Assembly: GCA_001769535.1 (NCBI GenBank)
Contig: MEOH01000019.1
Coordinates: 1-64,000, forward strand
Direction of reading: 5' to 3'
DNA length: 64,000 nt
Source of the DNA: Bacteroidetes bacterium GWF2_38_335
Lineage (GTDB): Bacteria > Bacteroidota > Bacteroidia > Bacteroidales > GWF2-38-335
Under the pieces are notes generated by a model. The model searched no databases. It was not told the DNA's origin and was given only the letters and a program-made list of their open reading frames with translations. Made by a program: the position numbers and the translations under genes. Shown in pieces: positions 27,352 through 34,588 of the stretch. Each line of letters opens with the position of its first letter. The first letter of the stretch is position 1.

Positions 27352-28557
27352 ATGCTGTTTAATAATTATCAGCTGTTTATCGAGATTATTGCTTTCCTCG
27401 CTGTTTATCGCACAGTTAGTCAGTTTATACGCATAGCTATTATCAGAAATCTGATCATTTTTGCTTCCAGCATTATTATTCTGCTCAATTTTTCAGGCGA
27501 ACACAGTCTGATCGTTCTCGGATTACTCAGCATCGTAGTGTTTTTTGCAGGTAAACTTTTACAGAAGAAGCGATATAGCCTCCTCCTTTTTATCTTTCTT
27601 TTCCTTGTAATCTTCCTATTTCTTATCCGAAATTACCTGACATTCAGATTACTCATCAATAATACCATGCTGGAGTTTTTGAGTGCTCCGGTTATTTCTG
27701 TCCAGAAACTGGGATTGTCCTACATTATTTTCAGATATGTCCACTGGCTTGTTGAATCTAAAAAGGGAAGCATAAATCGCTCTGATGTATTGAGTTTCCT
27801 GAATTATATATTCTTTTTTCCGAGTTACCTGGCCGGCCCCATTGATCAGTACAGAAATTTTCATTACTGGATAAGAAACCGCAGGAACAAATACTCATGG
27901 ACTTTGTTTTTTGCGGGCGTTTCAAGAATTTTTATCGGAGCTGTTAAAACAAAACTGATAGTTCCGTTTGTGATCGAATATGCTCTTGATTATTCTGTTC
28001 TTTTAACGGATTTTTCTCATTCTGGTGCCCTGATAATTAGTCTGCTGGCCTATTCCGCCTATATCTATTTTGATTTTTCGGGATACAGCGATATTGCCAT
28101 CGGAATGGCTTATCTTTTCGGCATCAAAACGCCTGAAAACTTTAACAATCCATATTTTTCCACAAACCTTTCTGACTTTTGGAAAAGATGGCACATCACT
28201 TTCTCCTTTTTTCTGAAGATTTATGTATTCAAGCCTGTAATTGACCTCATTAACCGGATCTTTAAAACAAAGAAAAGACTGCCTGTTTCAATTGCTGCCT
28301 ATATTATTACTTTCGTCATTTGCGGCATCTGGCACGGAGATACCATTAATTTTGTTTATTGGGGGTTGTGGCATGGATTGGGATTGGCGGTAAATAAAAT
28401 CTGGCTTACAAAAGTGAAGCCCGGATTAAAATTTTCAGAAACAAGGATGTATATGGTTCTGAGTATTATAATAACATTTGTTTTTGTTACTGTTGGCTGG
28501 TTTTTCTTTAATTATCAGCACGACAGTATTGTGAAAATAATGACTGAAATATTTTAA
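27352..28557 (+). CDS. DltB-like membrane-bound O-acyltransferase (MBOAT)
   Basis: 401 residues, about 11 membrane helices, cytoplasmic membrane. The invariant MBOAT histidines are present: 'WKRWH' (His281) and 'GIWHG' (His328), with His341 after. The wording 'GPIDQYRNF' and 'GIKTPENFN' is closer to DltB (GPID-x-YRRF; GIKTPENFN) than to AlgI (GPI-x-RYRDI; GFNFPENFN), and the length is that of DltB (~400) rather than AlgI (~500). In Gram-positives DltB moves D-alanyl groups from the carrier DltC across the membrane. Neither dltA nor dltC is in this window, so the acyl group is unknown. It is directly followed by a DltD-like gene with no gap. Start chosen at ATG 27352 for the promoter reason given there. 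Confidence 0.85.
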   Translation: MLFNNYQLFIEIIAFLAVYRTVSQFIRIAIIRNLIIFASSIIILLNFSGEHSLIVLGLLSIVVFFAGKLLQKKRYSLLLFIFLFLVIFLFLIRNYLTFRLLINNTMLEFLSAPVISVQKLGLSYIIFRYVHWLVESKKGSINRSDVLSFLNYIFFFPSYLAGPIDQYRNFHYWIRNRRNKYSWTLFFAGVSRIFIGAVKTKLIVPFVIEYALDYSVLLTDFSHSGALIISLLAYSAYIYFDFSGYSDIAIGMAYLFGIKTPENFNNPYFSTNLSDFWKRWHITFSFFLKIYVFKPVIDLINRIFKTKKRLPVSIAAYIITFVICGIWHGDTINFVYWGLWHGLGLAVNKIWLTKVKPGLKFSETRMYMVLSIIITFVFVTVGWFFFNYQHDSIVKIMTEIF

Positions 28558-29655
28558 ATGAGGGAATTTTATAAAACATCCTATCTGGCGAAAACAGGAA
28601 AATTCATCCTGGTGACAATTTTTTTGCTTTTGGTTGCAGGAAAGTTGCTTATTCCTGAATTTGAGGGGGGTATTGATAAACAGCCTTTTTCAGTGAAAGG
28701 TATCTGTATTAAATATGATGACAATCCTGCCGTTAGAGATTTTTTTAATGCAATCAGGTCAAATAATGGAGTTTTGGTTTTAGGCACTTCAGAAACTACT
28801 GAAGTTACCAACGGAAATTATTATGATTTTCTTAACAGTGATCATGCGATGAAAACCAAATTTTCTTTGTTGGCCGGGGCAGGCAGAACTTGTGGATTGT
28901 ATATCCCGTTATTTTTAAAACATGTTGATGAACTAAACGGACTAAAACTTATTTATTTTATTAACCCTGTTTATTGGCGGACTGATTTATGCAAGGTCAG
29001 TACGGCTTATTGGAACCGTTATAGCATTGTGAATCTTTGTAATTCGGTGTCGGGAGATGAAAATGCAAGATATTTTGGACCCGTGAGGGAATATGTCGAT
29101 AAACTGAATTTTTTAAGCATGGCCGGTTTTTCTGCTGAATATTATATCCGTAAGATTAGGGAAAGTTATTTTAATCATCTTAATTTTATAATTGACCCTG
29201 ATTTGTACAACGAGCAATTTGTTTATTACCCGGAATCTTCTTCCCTGAATAATTTTGAAAATTTCGGTAAGATTGACCTGAGGAACATTGATACGGTCTG
29301 GAATATAGATAAATCATTCAAAAATAAGGAATGGTTTAAATCCATTGATAAATCGGTAAATTACCGTTACGAAGAGCTGACCGCCTTTGTCAGATTGTGC
29401 AAAGATCTTAAAATAGATGCCACATTTATTGTCGGACCATACAACCAAAGGTTTATTGAGAAATATAGTCCGGGCGACCTGCCTGGCTATATCGAAGTCA
29501 CGGAAAATATTAAAAAACTACTCGATGGGGAAGGAGCGAGGTACATTGATGCCACCGATATTTCAAATGTGGCAGGGACATTCATTGATCATCAGCATCA
29601 TTCATCATACGGAGCATATCTCATTTACCTGAAAATCAAAGAGCAGTACCAATGA
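28558..29655 (+). CDS. DltD-like SGNH-fold membrane-anchored protein
   Basis: 365 residues: one N-terminal membrane helix (about 15-33), then an extracytoplasmic domain. The SGNH nucleophile block reads VLVLGTSETTEV with Ser78, and the last block reads 'FIDHQHHSSYGAY' with Asp344 and His347 near the C-terminus, as in the DltD/AlgJ type. In Gram-positives DltD completes transfer of D-alanine to teichoic acid. The protein is very diverged and was recognised mainly by block positions and context: it starts on the base after the MBOAT stop, and its own stop overlaps the next small ORF. The acceptor polymer here is unknown. Confidence 0.68.
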   Translation: MREFYKTSYLAKTGKFILVTIFLLLVAGKLLIPEFEGGIDKQPFSVKGICIKYDDNPAVRDFFNAIRSNNGVLVLGTSETTEVTNGNYYDFLNSDHAMKTKFSLLAGAGRTCGLYIPLFLKHVDELNGLKLIYFINPVYWRTDLCKVSTAYWNRYSIVNLCNSVSGDENARYFGPVREYVDKLNFLSMAGFSAEYYIRKIRESYFNHLNFIIDPDLYNEQFVYYPESSSLNNFENFGKIDLRNIDTVWNIDKSFKNKEWFKSIDKSVNYRYEELTAFVRLCKDLKIDATFIVGPYNQRFIEKYSPGDLPGYIEVTENIKKLLDGEGARYIDATDISNVAGTFIDHQHHSSYGAYLIYLKIKEQYQ

Positions 29656-29765
29656 AGAAAAAAATAATCAATATCATCATCAAAACTGCAATTGTTGCAT
29701 TACTGGTTTATTTGCTGGCCTGGACCGAAAGCGGGGATATTCAGTATTTGTATGCGGGGTTTTAG
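29652..29765 (+). CDS. 37-residue DltX-like microprotein
   Basis: The reading frame ATG 29652 to TAG 29763-29765 overlaps the upstream stop by four bases (ATGA), a translational-coupling layout. The peptide has a basic start (MKKK), a single hydrophobic helix (about 5-24), a short polar linker and the C-terminal tail GDIQYLYAGF. Gram-positive DltX proteins are the same size and topology and end in a similar tail (from memory ...TFIYNEF, aromatic-x-Tyr-x-x-Phe); there the C-terminal region works with DltB, and the tyrosine has been reported to carry the acyl group. The match in size, topology, tail and context is good, but the peptide is too short for certainty. Confidence 0.65.
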   Translation: MKKKIINIIIKTAIVALLVYLLAWTESGDIQYLYAGF

Positions 29766-29782
29766 TTTCTAATATTTAAAGC

Positions 29783-29805
29783 ACAACTGATTTTTAGTTG
29801 TTTAC
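29783..29805 (+). terminator. Weak terminator-like hairpin after the dlt-like operon
   Basis: ACAACT (29783-29788) pairs with AGTTGT (29796-29801), followed by a short T stretch. It is the first hairpin past the microprotein stop. The stem is short, so confidence is low. Confidence 0.4.
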
Positions 29806-29844
29806 ATTAAATAGGAAATAGTTGTAAAAATGAAGATGATTTAA

Positions 29845-29948
29845 GAACAAGGAATATTGATATTCGATTTAGGAAGTTTACTAAGTTCAAAAATCATAAA
29901 TCGGTGTTCCCCCGACTAAAGTACGGGGCAGGCTTTGTTCGATATTCC
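29845..29948. repeat. Dispersed intergenic repeat, copy C
   Basis: The left arm, GAACAAGGAATATTGATATT, matches the copy at 50656. The right part (from about 29905) is the reverse complement of the conserved block of copies A and B (gttcccccgactaaagtac...). The right arm AAATCGGTGTTCC pairs partly with the left arm, so the element is a hairpin. It occupies most of the 232-base spacer before wtpC. Confidence 0.75.
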
Positions 29949-29997
29949 TCTTTTTAAAATAAAAACCACCTAATTTGGTAGTTGAGAGTCAATTTTG

Positions 29998-31035
29998 TCA
30001 TACCATTTTTATAGTACTGGCTTTGAAACCAACCCAAATCTTTGCTCCGGTTTTTAATTCCATTTTTTCATACGATTGTATTGAAATAATAGCTGAAATT
30101 TTCAATACAGCATCAACAATAACCTCAACAGAATTCACATTTGGAACAATTTCCGAAATTGTCCCCTCAAACTCATTGGCGATACTTGATTCAAGCTTGT
30201 TTTTAGATAAAACAACATCTTCGGCCCTGAAATAGGCATTGGTATACTGACCGACTTTTTCGCCTGCAACTACTACCTTTAATTTGTCATCAAGAATGGC
30301 AATATTTTCCGAGATTCTTTTTGCGCTGAAAAAATTCCTGATTCCCGTGAAATTTGCAATAAATTTTGTCTTCGGATTGTTGAATATTTCCTTGGGTGTG
30401 CCGGTCTGTATAACCTGTCCTTCATGAATTACCACTATTTTGTGTGCCAGGGCTGCAGCTTCAAAAAAATCATGGGTAACATGGATAATGGTTTGTCCGT
30501 TCTGATTAAGTTTCCTGAGCATGCTCTGCATTTCAAACCTGACCGAAGCATCCAGTGATGAAAGTGGCTCGTCGAGCAATAATACAGCCGGATCAAGAGC
30601 CAGCGTGCGTGCGAGGGCTACCCGTTGACATTCTCCACCCGACAGGGTTTCGGGGTTTCTCTCAAGCAGATGACTGATTTTCATCTCACCGGCCAGCCGT
30701 TCAACAATTGAATTTATTTCTTCCCTGCCGGCATTTTTGCTTTTCAACGGAAAAGCGATATTCTTTCTCACAGACATATGAGGAAAAACGGCATAATCCT
30801 GAAAAACCAACCCGATATTTCTTTCCTGTATTTTTTTATGGCTGATATCAGAACCATCAAGGAAAATCTCACCTTTATCCTGCTTCACCAATCCGGCTAA
30901 AATCTCCAAAAGCATCGATTTTCCTGCTCCGGAAGTCCCCAGGACCACAACATATTCACCCTTTTCTGCTGTGAATGATATTTCGTTCAGGGCAAAATCT
31001 GAAAATTTTTTGGATATGTTGGTTATTCTAAGCAT
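29998..31035 (-). CDS. Tungstate/molybdate ABC transporter ATP-binding protein
   Basis: 345 residues. Walker A GTSGAGKS (residues 33-40), signature and Walker B in 'LSGGECQRVALARTLAL' and 'VLLLDEPLSSLD', and a C-terminal TOBE-like domain (about 255-345) as in ModC/WtpC oxyanion importers. It hydrolyses ATP to drive import through WtpB. The operon context (wtpA, wtpB upstream) supports WtpC. An unrelated lipoprotein gene sits between it and wtpB, so it may be less tightly coupled to them. Confidence 0.85.
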   Translation of the reverse strand: MLRITNISKKFSDFALNEISFTAEKGEYVVVLGTSGAGKSMLLEILAGLVKQDKGEIFLDGSDISHKKIQERNIGLVFQDYAVFPHMSVRKNIAFPLKSKNAGREEINSIVERLAGEMKISHLLERNPETLSGGECQRVALARTLALDPAVLLLDEPLSSLDASVRFEMQSMLRKLNQNGQTIIHVTHDFFEAAALAHKIVVIHEGQVIQTGTPKEIFNNPKTKFIANFTGIRNFFSAKRISENIAILDDKLKVVVAGEKVGQYTNAYFRAEDVVLSKNKLESSIANEFEGTISEIVPNVNSVEVIVDAVLKISAIISIQSYEKMELKTGAKIWVGFKASTIKMV

Positions 31036-31047
31036 GAATCAATTTTA

Positions 31048-31566
31048 TTATTTACCTTCAGGAAATAGTTCGTTAAAATTATTTAATTCCCACTGAACGG
31101 AATCTTTTATAAATTTTAACAAGCCATATTTGAAACTATAAAAATACTTTCTGTTACTTTTTAAACTATCAATTAAAACATCATTATACAGTTTTCCATT
31201 ATACGAAATAGTATTTCTGTCATATTCGTGTAAACCCCATGAATGTTCTGCTATAATATTAAATTGAATAATTTCATCTCCAAGTTCTGGCTCATAAAAA
31301 ACAGGTTGATATGTTACGATCAATATGTCAGCACTATGTTCACATCCCATTGACTCATCCCAACCTGTACCGTCCATTTTATATGTTAAAACATAAGTAT
31401 TGGTATCTCCCTGATCGCTAATGAAAACACAATCACTATTATTTGGTGCTTTAATAATCAATTCATCCTTCATTTTTGTATGCTCCTCACCACAGTTAAT
31501 GCAGGAGGATGTCAACATGGAAATGACACTAAAAATTATAAACCCTATACTTTTTTCTTTTCTCAT
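31048..31566 (-). CDS. Lipoprotein of unknown function inside the wtp operon
   Basis: 172 residues. The signal 'ISMLTSSC' fits a lipobox (Cys22), so a lipid-anchored periplasmic or outer-membrane protein is expected. No family recognised; the mature part has several Trp and Tyr residues and Cys46, Cys75. It separates wtpB from wtpC and has its own minus-strand -7 box at 31596-31603 (TACTTTTG), so it looks like a later insertion into the operon. No link to metal uptake can be shown. Confidence 0.7.
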   Translation of the reverse strand: MRKEKSIGFIIFSVISMLTSSCINCGEEHTKMKDELIIKAPNNSDCVFISDQGDTNTYVLTYKMDGTGWDESMGCEHSADILIVTYQPVFYEPELGDEIIQFNIIAEHSWGLHEYDRNTISYNGKLYNDVLIDSLKSNRKYFYSFKYGLLKFIKDSVQWELNNFNELFPEGK

Positions 31567-31595
31567 ATTTTATTTGCAGCTATTTTGTAGTGTAA

Positions 31596-31603
31596 CAAAA
31601 GTA
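31596..31603 (-). promoter_or_regulatory. -7 promoter element inside the wtp operon
   Basis: On the minus strand the bases read TACTTTTG, matching TAnnTTTG, 30 bases before the start of the lipoprotein. It could also drive wtpC. Confidence 0.45.
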
Positions 31604-31642
31604 AAAAAAAAGCATAATTCATTCATGTAATTCAAAATAAAA

Positions 31643-32431
31643 CTACTTTTTTTTCGACGAAACCGCCCTGAGCAAAACAAAAAACGCCAGACAAACCACA
31701 ATAAAAATTGTTGCAACCGGACGGGCATAATCCAGTCCGAATGCCCCAAACCACTCATAAATCAAAACCGGGGTAATCATTGGGTGATAGGCGATGATAA
31801 TGACTGCTCCGAATTCGCTCATGCCTCGCGCAAACATCAGTATCAATCCCGAAAGTATGCTTCTCCAAGCCAGTGGGAGGGCAATGGTAAAAAACACCCT
31901 GGCCGGAGATGCACCCAGGTTTAAAGCAGCTTTTTCAAGCCGCTCGGGAACGGCCGAAAACCCGTCGCGGGCTGCATTGATCAGATAGGGAACGCTGACA
32001 AAAGCCATGGCTATTGCAATTCCTGCCGGATGCCCCACAAAATCAAGTCCCACTGCACCAGCAGCTTTTCCAACAAAAGTATCCCTCGAAACAAAACCAA
32101 GCAGGGCAATACCGGCAGCTGAATGCGGAATGACCACAGGCAAATCAATGATTCCTGATACAATTTGCTTTCCCCAAAAATTGTTCCGGGCCAGAAAATA
32201 GGCGAGGGGAATGGCTCCGATGGCAAAAATAACCGTTGAGAAAAACGAAACCGTCAGCGTTAATTTGATGCTGTTGATCACATCTTTGTTGGATGACACT
32301 TCAGCCAGTCCGCTCCCCGAATTTGAGATAAACATCCCTGCTATCGGTGCAATAATAAACAGCAGCACCAATCCGCCAAGAAAGATCATGGTTAATTTGA
32401 AGAGGCTGTATTTTAATGATGTGTCTGTCAT
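31643..32431 (-). CDS. Tungstate/molybdate ABC transporter permease
   Basis: 262 residues, five or six membrane helices, with the ABC permease EAA loop 'AALNLGASPARVFFTIALPL' that contacts the ATPase. The oxyanion-permease wording 'FARGMSEFGAVIIIAYHP' is typical of ModB/WtpB. It forms the membrane channel for the oxyanion delivered by WtpA. It is 78 bases after wtpA on the same strand, with a 26-bp palindrome in between. Confidence 0.88.
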   Translation of the reverse strand: MTDTSLKYSLFKLTMIFLGGLVLLFIIAPIAGMFISNSGSGLAEVSSNKDVINSIKLTLTVSFFSTVIFAIGAIPLAYFLARNNFWGKQIVSGIIDLPVVIPHSAAGIALLGFVSRDTFVGKAAGAVGLDFVGHPAGIAIAMAFVSVPYLINAARDGFSAVPERLEKAALNLGASPARVFFTIALPLAWRSILSGLILMFARGMSEFGAVIIIAYHPMITPVLIYEWFGAFGLDYARPVATIFIVVCLAFFVLLRAVSSKKK

Positions 32432-32444
32432 TCATCGATGTTAA

Positions 32445-32470
32445 TAACCCCGGCCTTAAGGCCGGGGTTA
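32445..32470. repeat. 26-bp perfect palindrome between wtpA and wtpB
   Basis: Bases 32445-32470 are self-complementary (core CCCCGGCCTTAAGGCCGGGG). A second inverted repeat, AGGCCTttAGGCCT, lies at about 32489-32502. A related motif is at 50842-50855. Roles could be mRNA stability, partial termination or a REP-like repeat. Confidence 0.7.
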
Positions 32471-32509
32471 GTAATACTTCGAGGGAAGAGGCCTTTAGGC
32501 CTGACCACC

Positions 32510-33469
32510 TCATTTCTTACCTTTAGCAAACCCTTTCAATCCTTCCGGAATTTTATCATAAGTCTCTGTGGTAGAGGGAACCAATGACGGCTGACCATTT
32601 TTTTCAATAATAGCCATGCCTTTTTCCGAGAGCATAAAAATAATAAACTTTTCAGCAAGTTCAGGGTTTGGGGCATTTTTCACCTGAGTAATGCCATAAA
32701 CCATTGGCTCGCCGGTGTGGGTGATTACTTCGCCAGGTTTTTTGCCGGTCACATCCACTGAAACGGTTGCGTACCAATCGGTAAGCTCCTCTTTTTTGAG
32801 GTTAATGCTATCAGGGAGTACAATATATTTTAATTTGTGCTGAATGGCTACCGACTTATACAAAAAGATGTAGTCAATGGCTCCGGTTTCCAGTAATCCC
32901 AGAAGATCGGTTTCTTTCGGACGCATGTAATTGTTGTCTTTGGCCAGGAGCGTGGCTGCCAGATTTTCTTTTTTGTAGAATTTCTCTGCCAGTCTCATGG
33001 TCAGAACAGCCCGGTACCCGCATGGATCAGAATTGGGATCGGAACGTCCGTAAAGCACCTCTTCTCTTTGCAGGATTTCAAACCAGTTGGTGTCGTTTAT
33101 TTCATCTGAAAACTTCGATTGATCGCGGTAAACAACGGTCATTTCGTTCCCGGCAAATTTGATATTCCAGTCAGAAAAATCGGGAATAAGCAGATTGTTG
33201 ATAACCACATAATCAGCCGAAACCATCACGTCACATTCTTTATTCAGATCAGTGATTTTCTTGGCACATTCGCGACTGCCGGCTGCTTCCATGAGAATTT
33301 CAACTCCCGGGTTTTCTTCTTCAAATGCTTCGGCAATTTCTTTCATGGGAACGGATAAACTTCCGGCGTGAAAAATAATCAGTTTCTTATTTTCCTCAGT
33401 ATTACTGCATGAAACAAGAAAAACCAGTCCGGTAATCAGGACTGCAATTTTAGAGATAAATTTTTTCAT
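32510..33469 (-). CDS. Tungstate/molybdate-binding lipoprotein
   Basis: 319 residues. Lipoprotein signal ending 'LVFLVSC' (Cys21), then 'FHAGSLSVPMKEIAEAFEE', the start typical of WtpA/ModA-like oxyanion-binding proteins, and 'YGRSDPNSDPCGYRAVLTM', the conserved middle segment of WtpA. It captures tungstate or molybdate in the periplasm. Which of the two is bound cannot be told by eye. It overlaps the upstream lipoprotein gene by four bases (ATGA), so translation is coupled. Confidence 0.9.
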   Translation of the reverse strand: MKKFISKIAVLITGLVFLVSCSNTEENKKLIIFHAGSLSVPMKEIAEAFEEENPGVEILMEAAGSRECAKKITDLNKECDVMVSADYVVINNLLIPDFSDWNIKFAGNEMTVVYRDQSKFSDEINDTNWFEILQREEVLYGRSDPNSDPCGYRAVLTMRLAEKFYKKENLAATLLAKDNNYMRPKETDLLGLLETGAIDYIFLYKSVAIQHKLKYIVLPDSINLKKEELTDWYATVSVDVTGKKPGEVITHTGEPMVYGITQVKNAPNPELAEKFIIFMLSEKGMAIIEKNGQPSLVPSTTETYDKIPEGLKGFAKGKK

Positions 33470-34554
33470 TTTCCAAAATAATAAATGTCTGTAATGGCTT
33501 TAACTGCTCTGTCAGAGAAGAAATCGCAAGATGGGAATGTCCTGAAAACAGCATCTTCTTTTTCTTCGGGACGGAATACCAGAAGGATATCAGCCTGATC
33601 GTTTCTGTTGCATACTTCGCTGTATGAATAAACCGAGCGATAACCATCATCGGCAGCCACCACAAATAATCCGGTTTGCAATGATTCTTTTGTTCTGGTT
33701 ACAAATTTAGCAACAAATTCTTTAAGAAATGTTCCGGTAAACGGAGTGGTGCTGTGAATACCTCTACCGCGTCCATAAAATATTGTATGAAGTTTCTGAA
33801 TTTGAAGTCCTTGTGGATTTGATTTAAGATTTGCAACGGTATCGCCATTTACAACCATGTTCAGATTGTCGCTGAATAAAGGAGTTTTTCCTTTTTCAAC
33901 TTTTAAATTGATGTCAAATGATTTGACTGTTATTTTAACCGGCGAAGAAATGTTCCTTTCAGTAATCAGGTCTGATGACACAACCAGACGGCTGCTTTCA
34001 GGAATTGACCATAGTTCTTTGGTTTTCGACGGAACAATTCGCATCACACCATTAGCAATAATTATTTCATGAAGATGATTGGGATAGAAAATTTCTCCCC
34101 ATGTTAAAACCACTTTTTCGCCTTTTGCATTTTCAATTTCAACATACAGGTCGATGATGGGTCTGAAATCTTCAGCATTTTTTTTGTCTAGCTGAAAATT
34201 ACTCAATATGTCAAATAGTGAATAACCATCATATCTGTAGGCACCGATGAAAGTATCTCCATCGGGTTTTAACAGAGTTTCCTTCACAATTACAGAGTGA
34301 ACGGGAAGTTTTGAAAAATCAACTTTCCCCGGATTTTTTATTTCACCAACTACTTCAAGTTCTGAAGTTTTAAGTTCGAATGTTTCCTCATTGTCGTAAA
34401 AATTATTGTTCTGGTCAGCCGTATCAACAATAGCGACCTGAACATTTTGTTTTTCTGCTTCACCTTCTTTTTTGTTTTCCTGTTTGTTGCAGGATACGAA
34501 AGCTACTGTTACAGCAGATAAAACAACTGCGATGATGTAATTTCTGATTTTCAT
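33466..34554 (-). CDS. Lipoprotein with tandem sulfite-oxidase-fold-like domains
   Basis: 362 residues. Lipoprotein signal with 'VAFVSC' (Cys22). Two halves each show the beta-rich SUOX-type wording: 'GEIKNPGKVDFSKLPVHSVI...YRYDGYSLFDIL' (about 70-125) and 'GRGRGIHSTTPFTGTFLKEF' with 'DDGYRSVYSYSEV' (about 260-325). That fold normally holds molybdopterin cofactor, but the Cys-bearing Mo ligand of sulfite oxidase was not found, so catalysis is doubtful; a metal-, pterin- or complex-binding role fits the operon (TBDT before, wtpA after). The inner ATG 34554 was chosen because the longer frame hides the lipoprotein signal behind 21 residues. Confidence 0.65.
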   Translation of the reverse strand: MKIRNYIIAVVLSAVTVAFVSCNKQENKKEGEAEKQNVQVAIVDTADQNNNFYDNEETFELKTSELEVVGEIKNPGKVDFSKLPVHSVIVKETLLKPDGDTFIGAYRYDGYSLFDILSNFQLDKKNAEDFRPIIDLYVEIENAKGEKVVLTWGEIFYPNHLHEIIIANGVMRIVPSKTKELWSIPESSRLVVSSDLITERNISSPVKITVKSFDINLKVEKGKTPLFSDNLNMVVNGDTVANLKSNPQGLQIQKLHTIFYGRGRGIHSTTPFTGTFLKEFVAKFVTRTKESLQTGLFVVAADDGYRSVYSYSEVCNRNDQADILLVFRPEEKEDAVFRTFPSCDFFSDRAVKAITDIYYFGK

Positions 34555-34588
34555 TTTTCTTGGTATTAAATTATTAACTTCTTGTATA

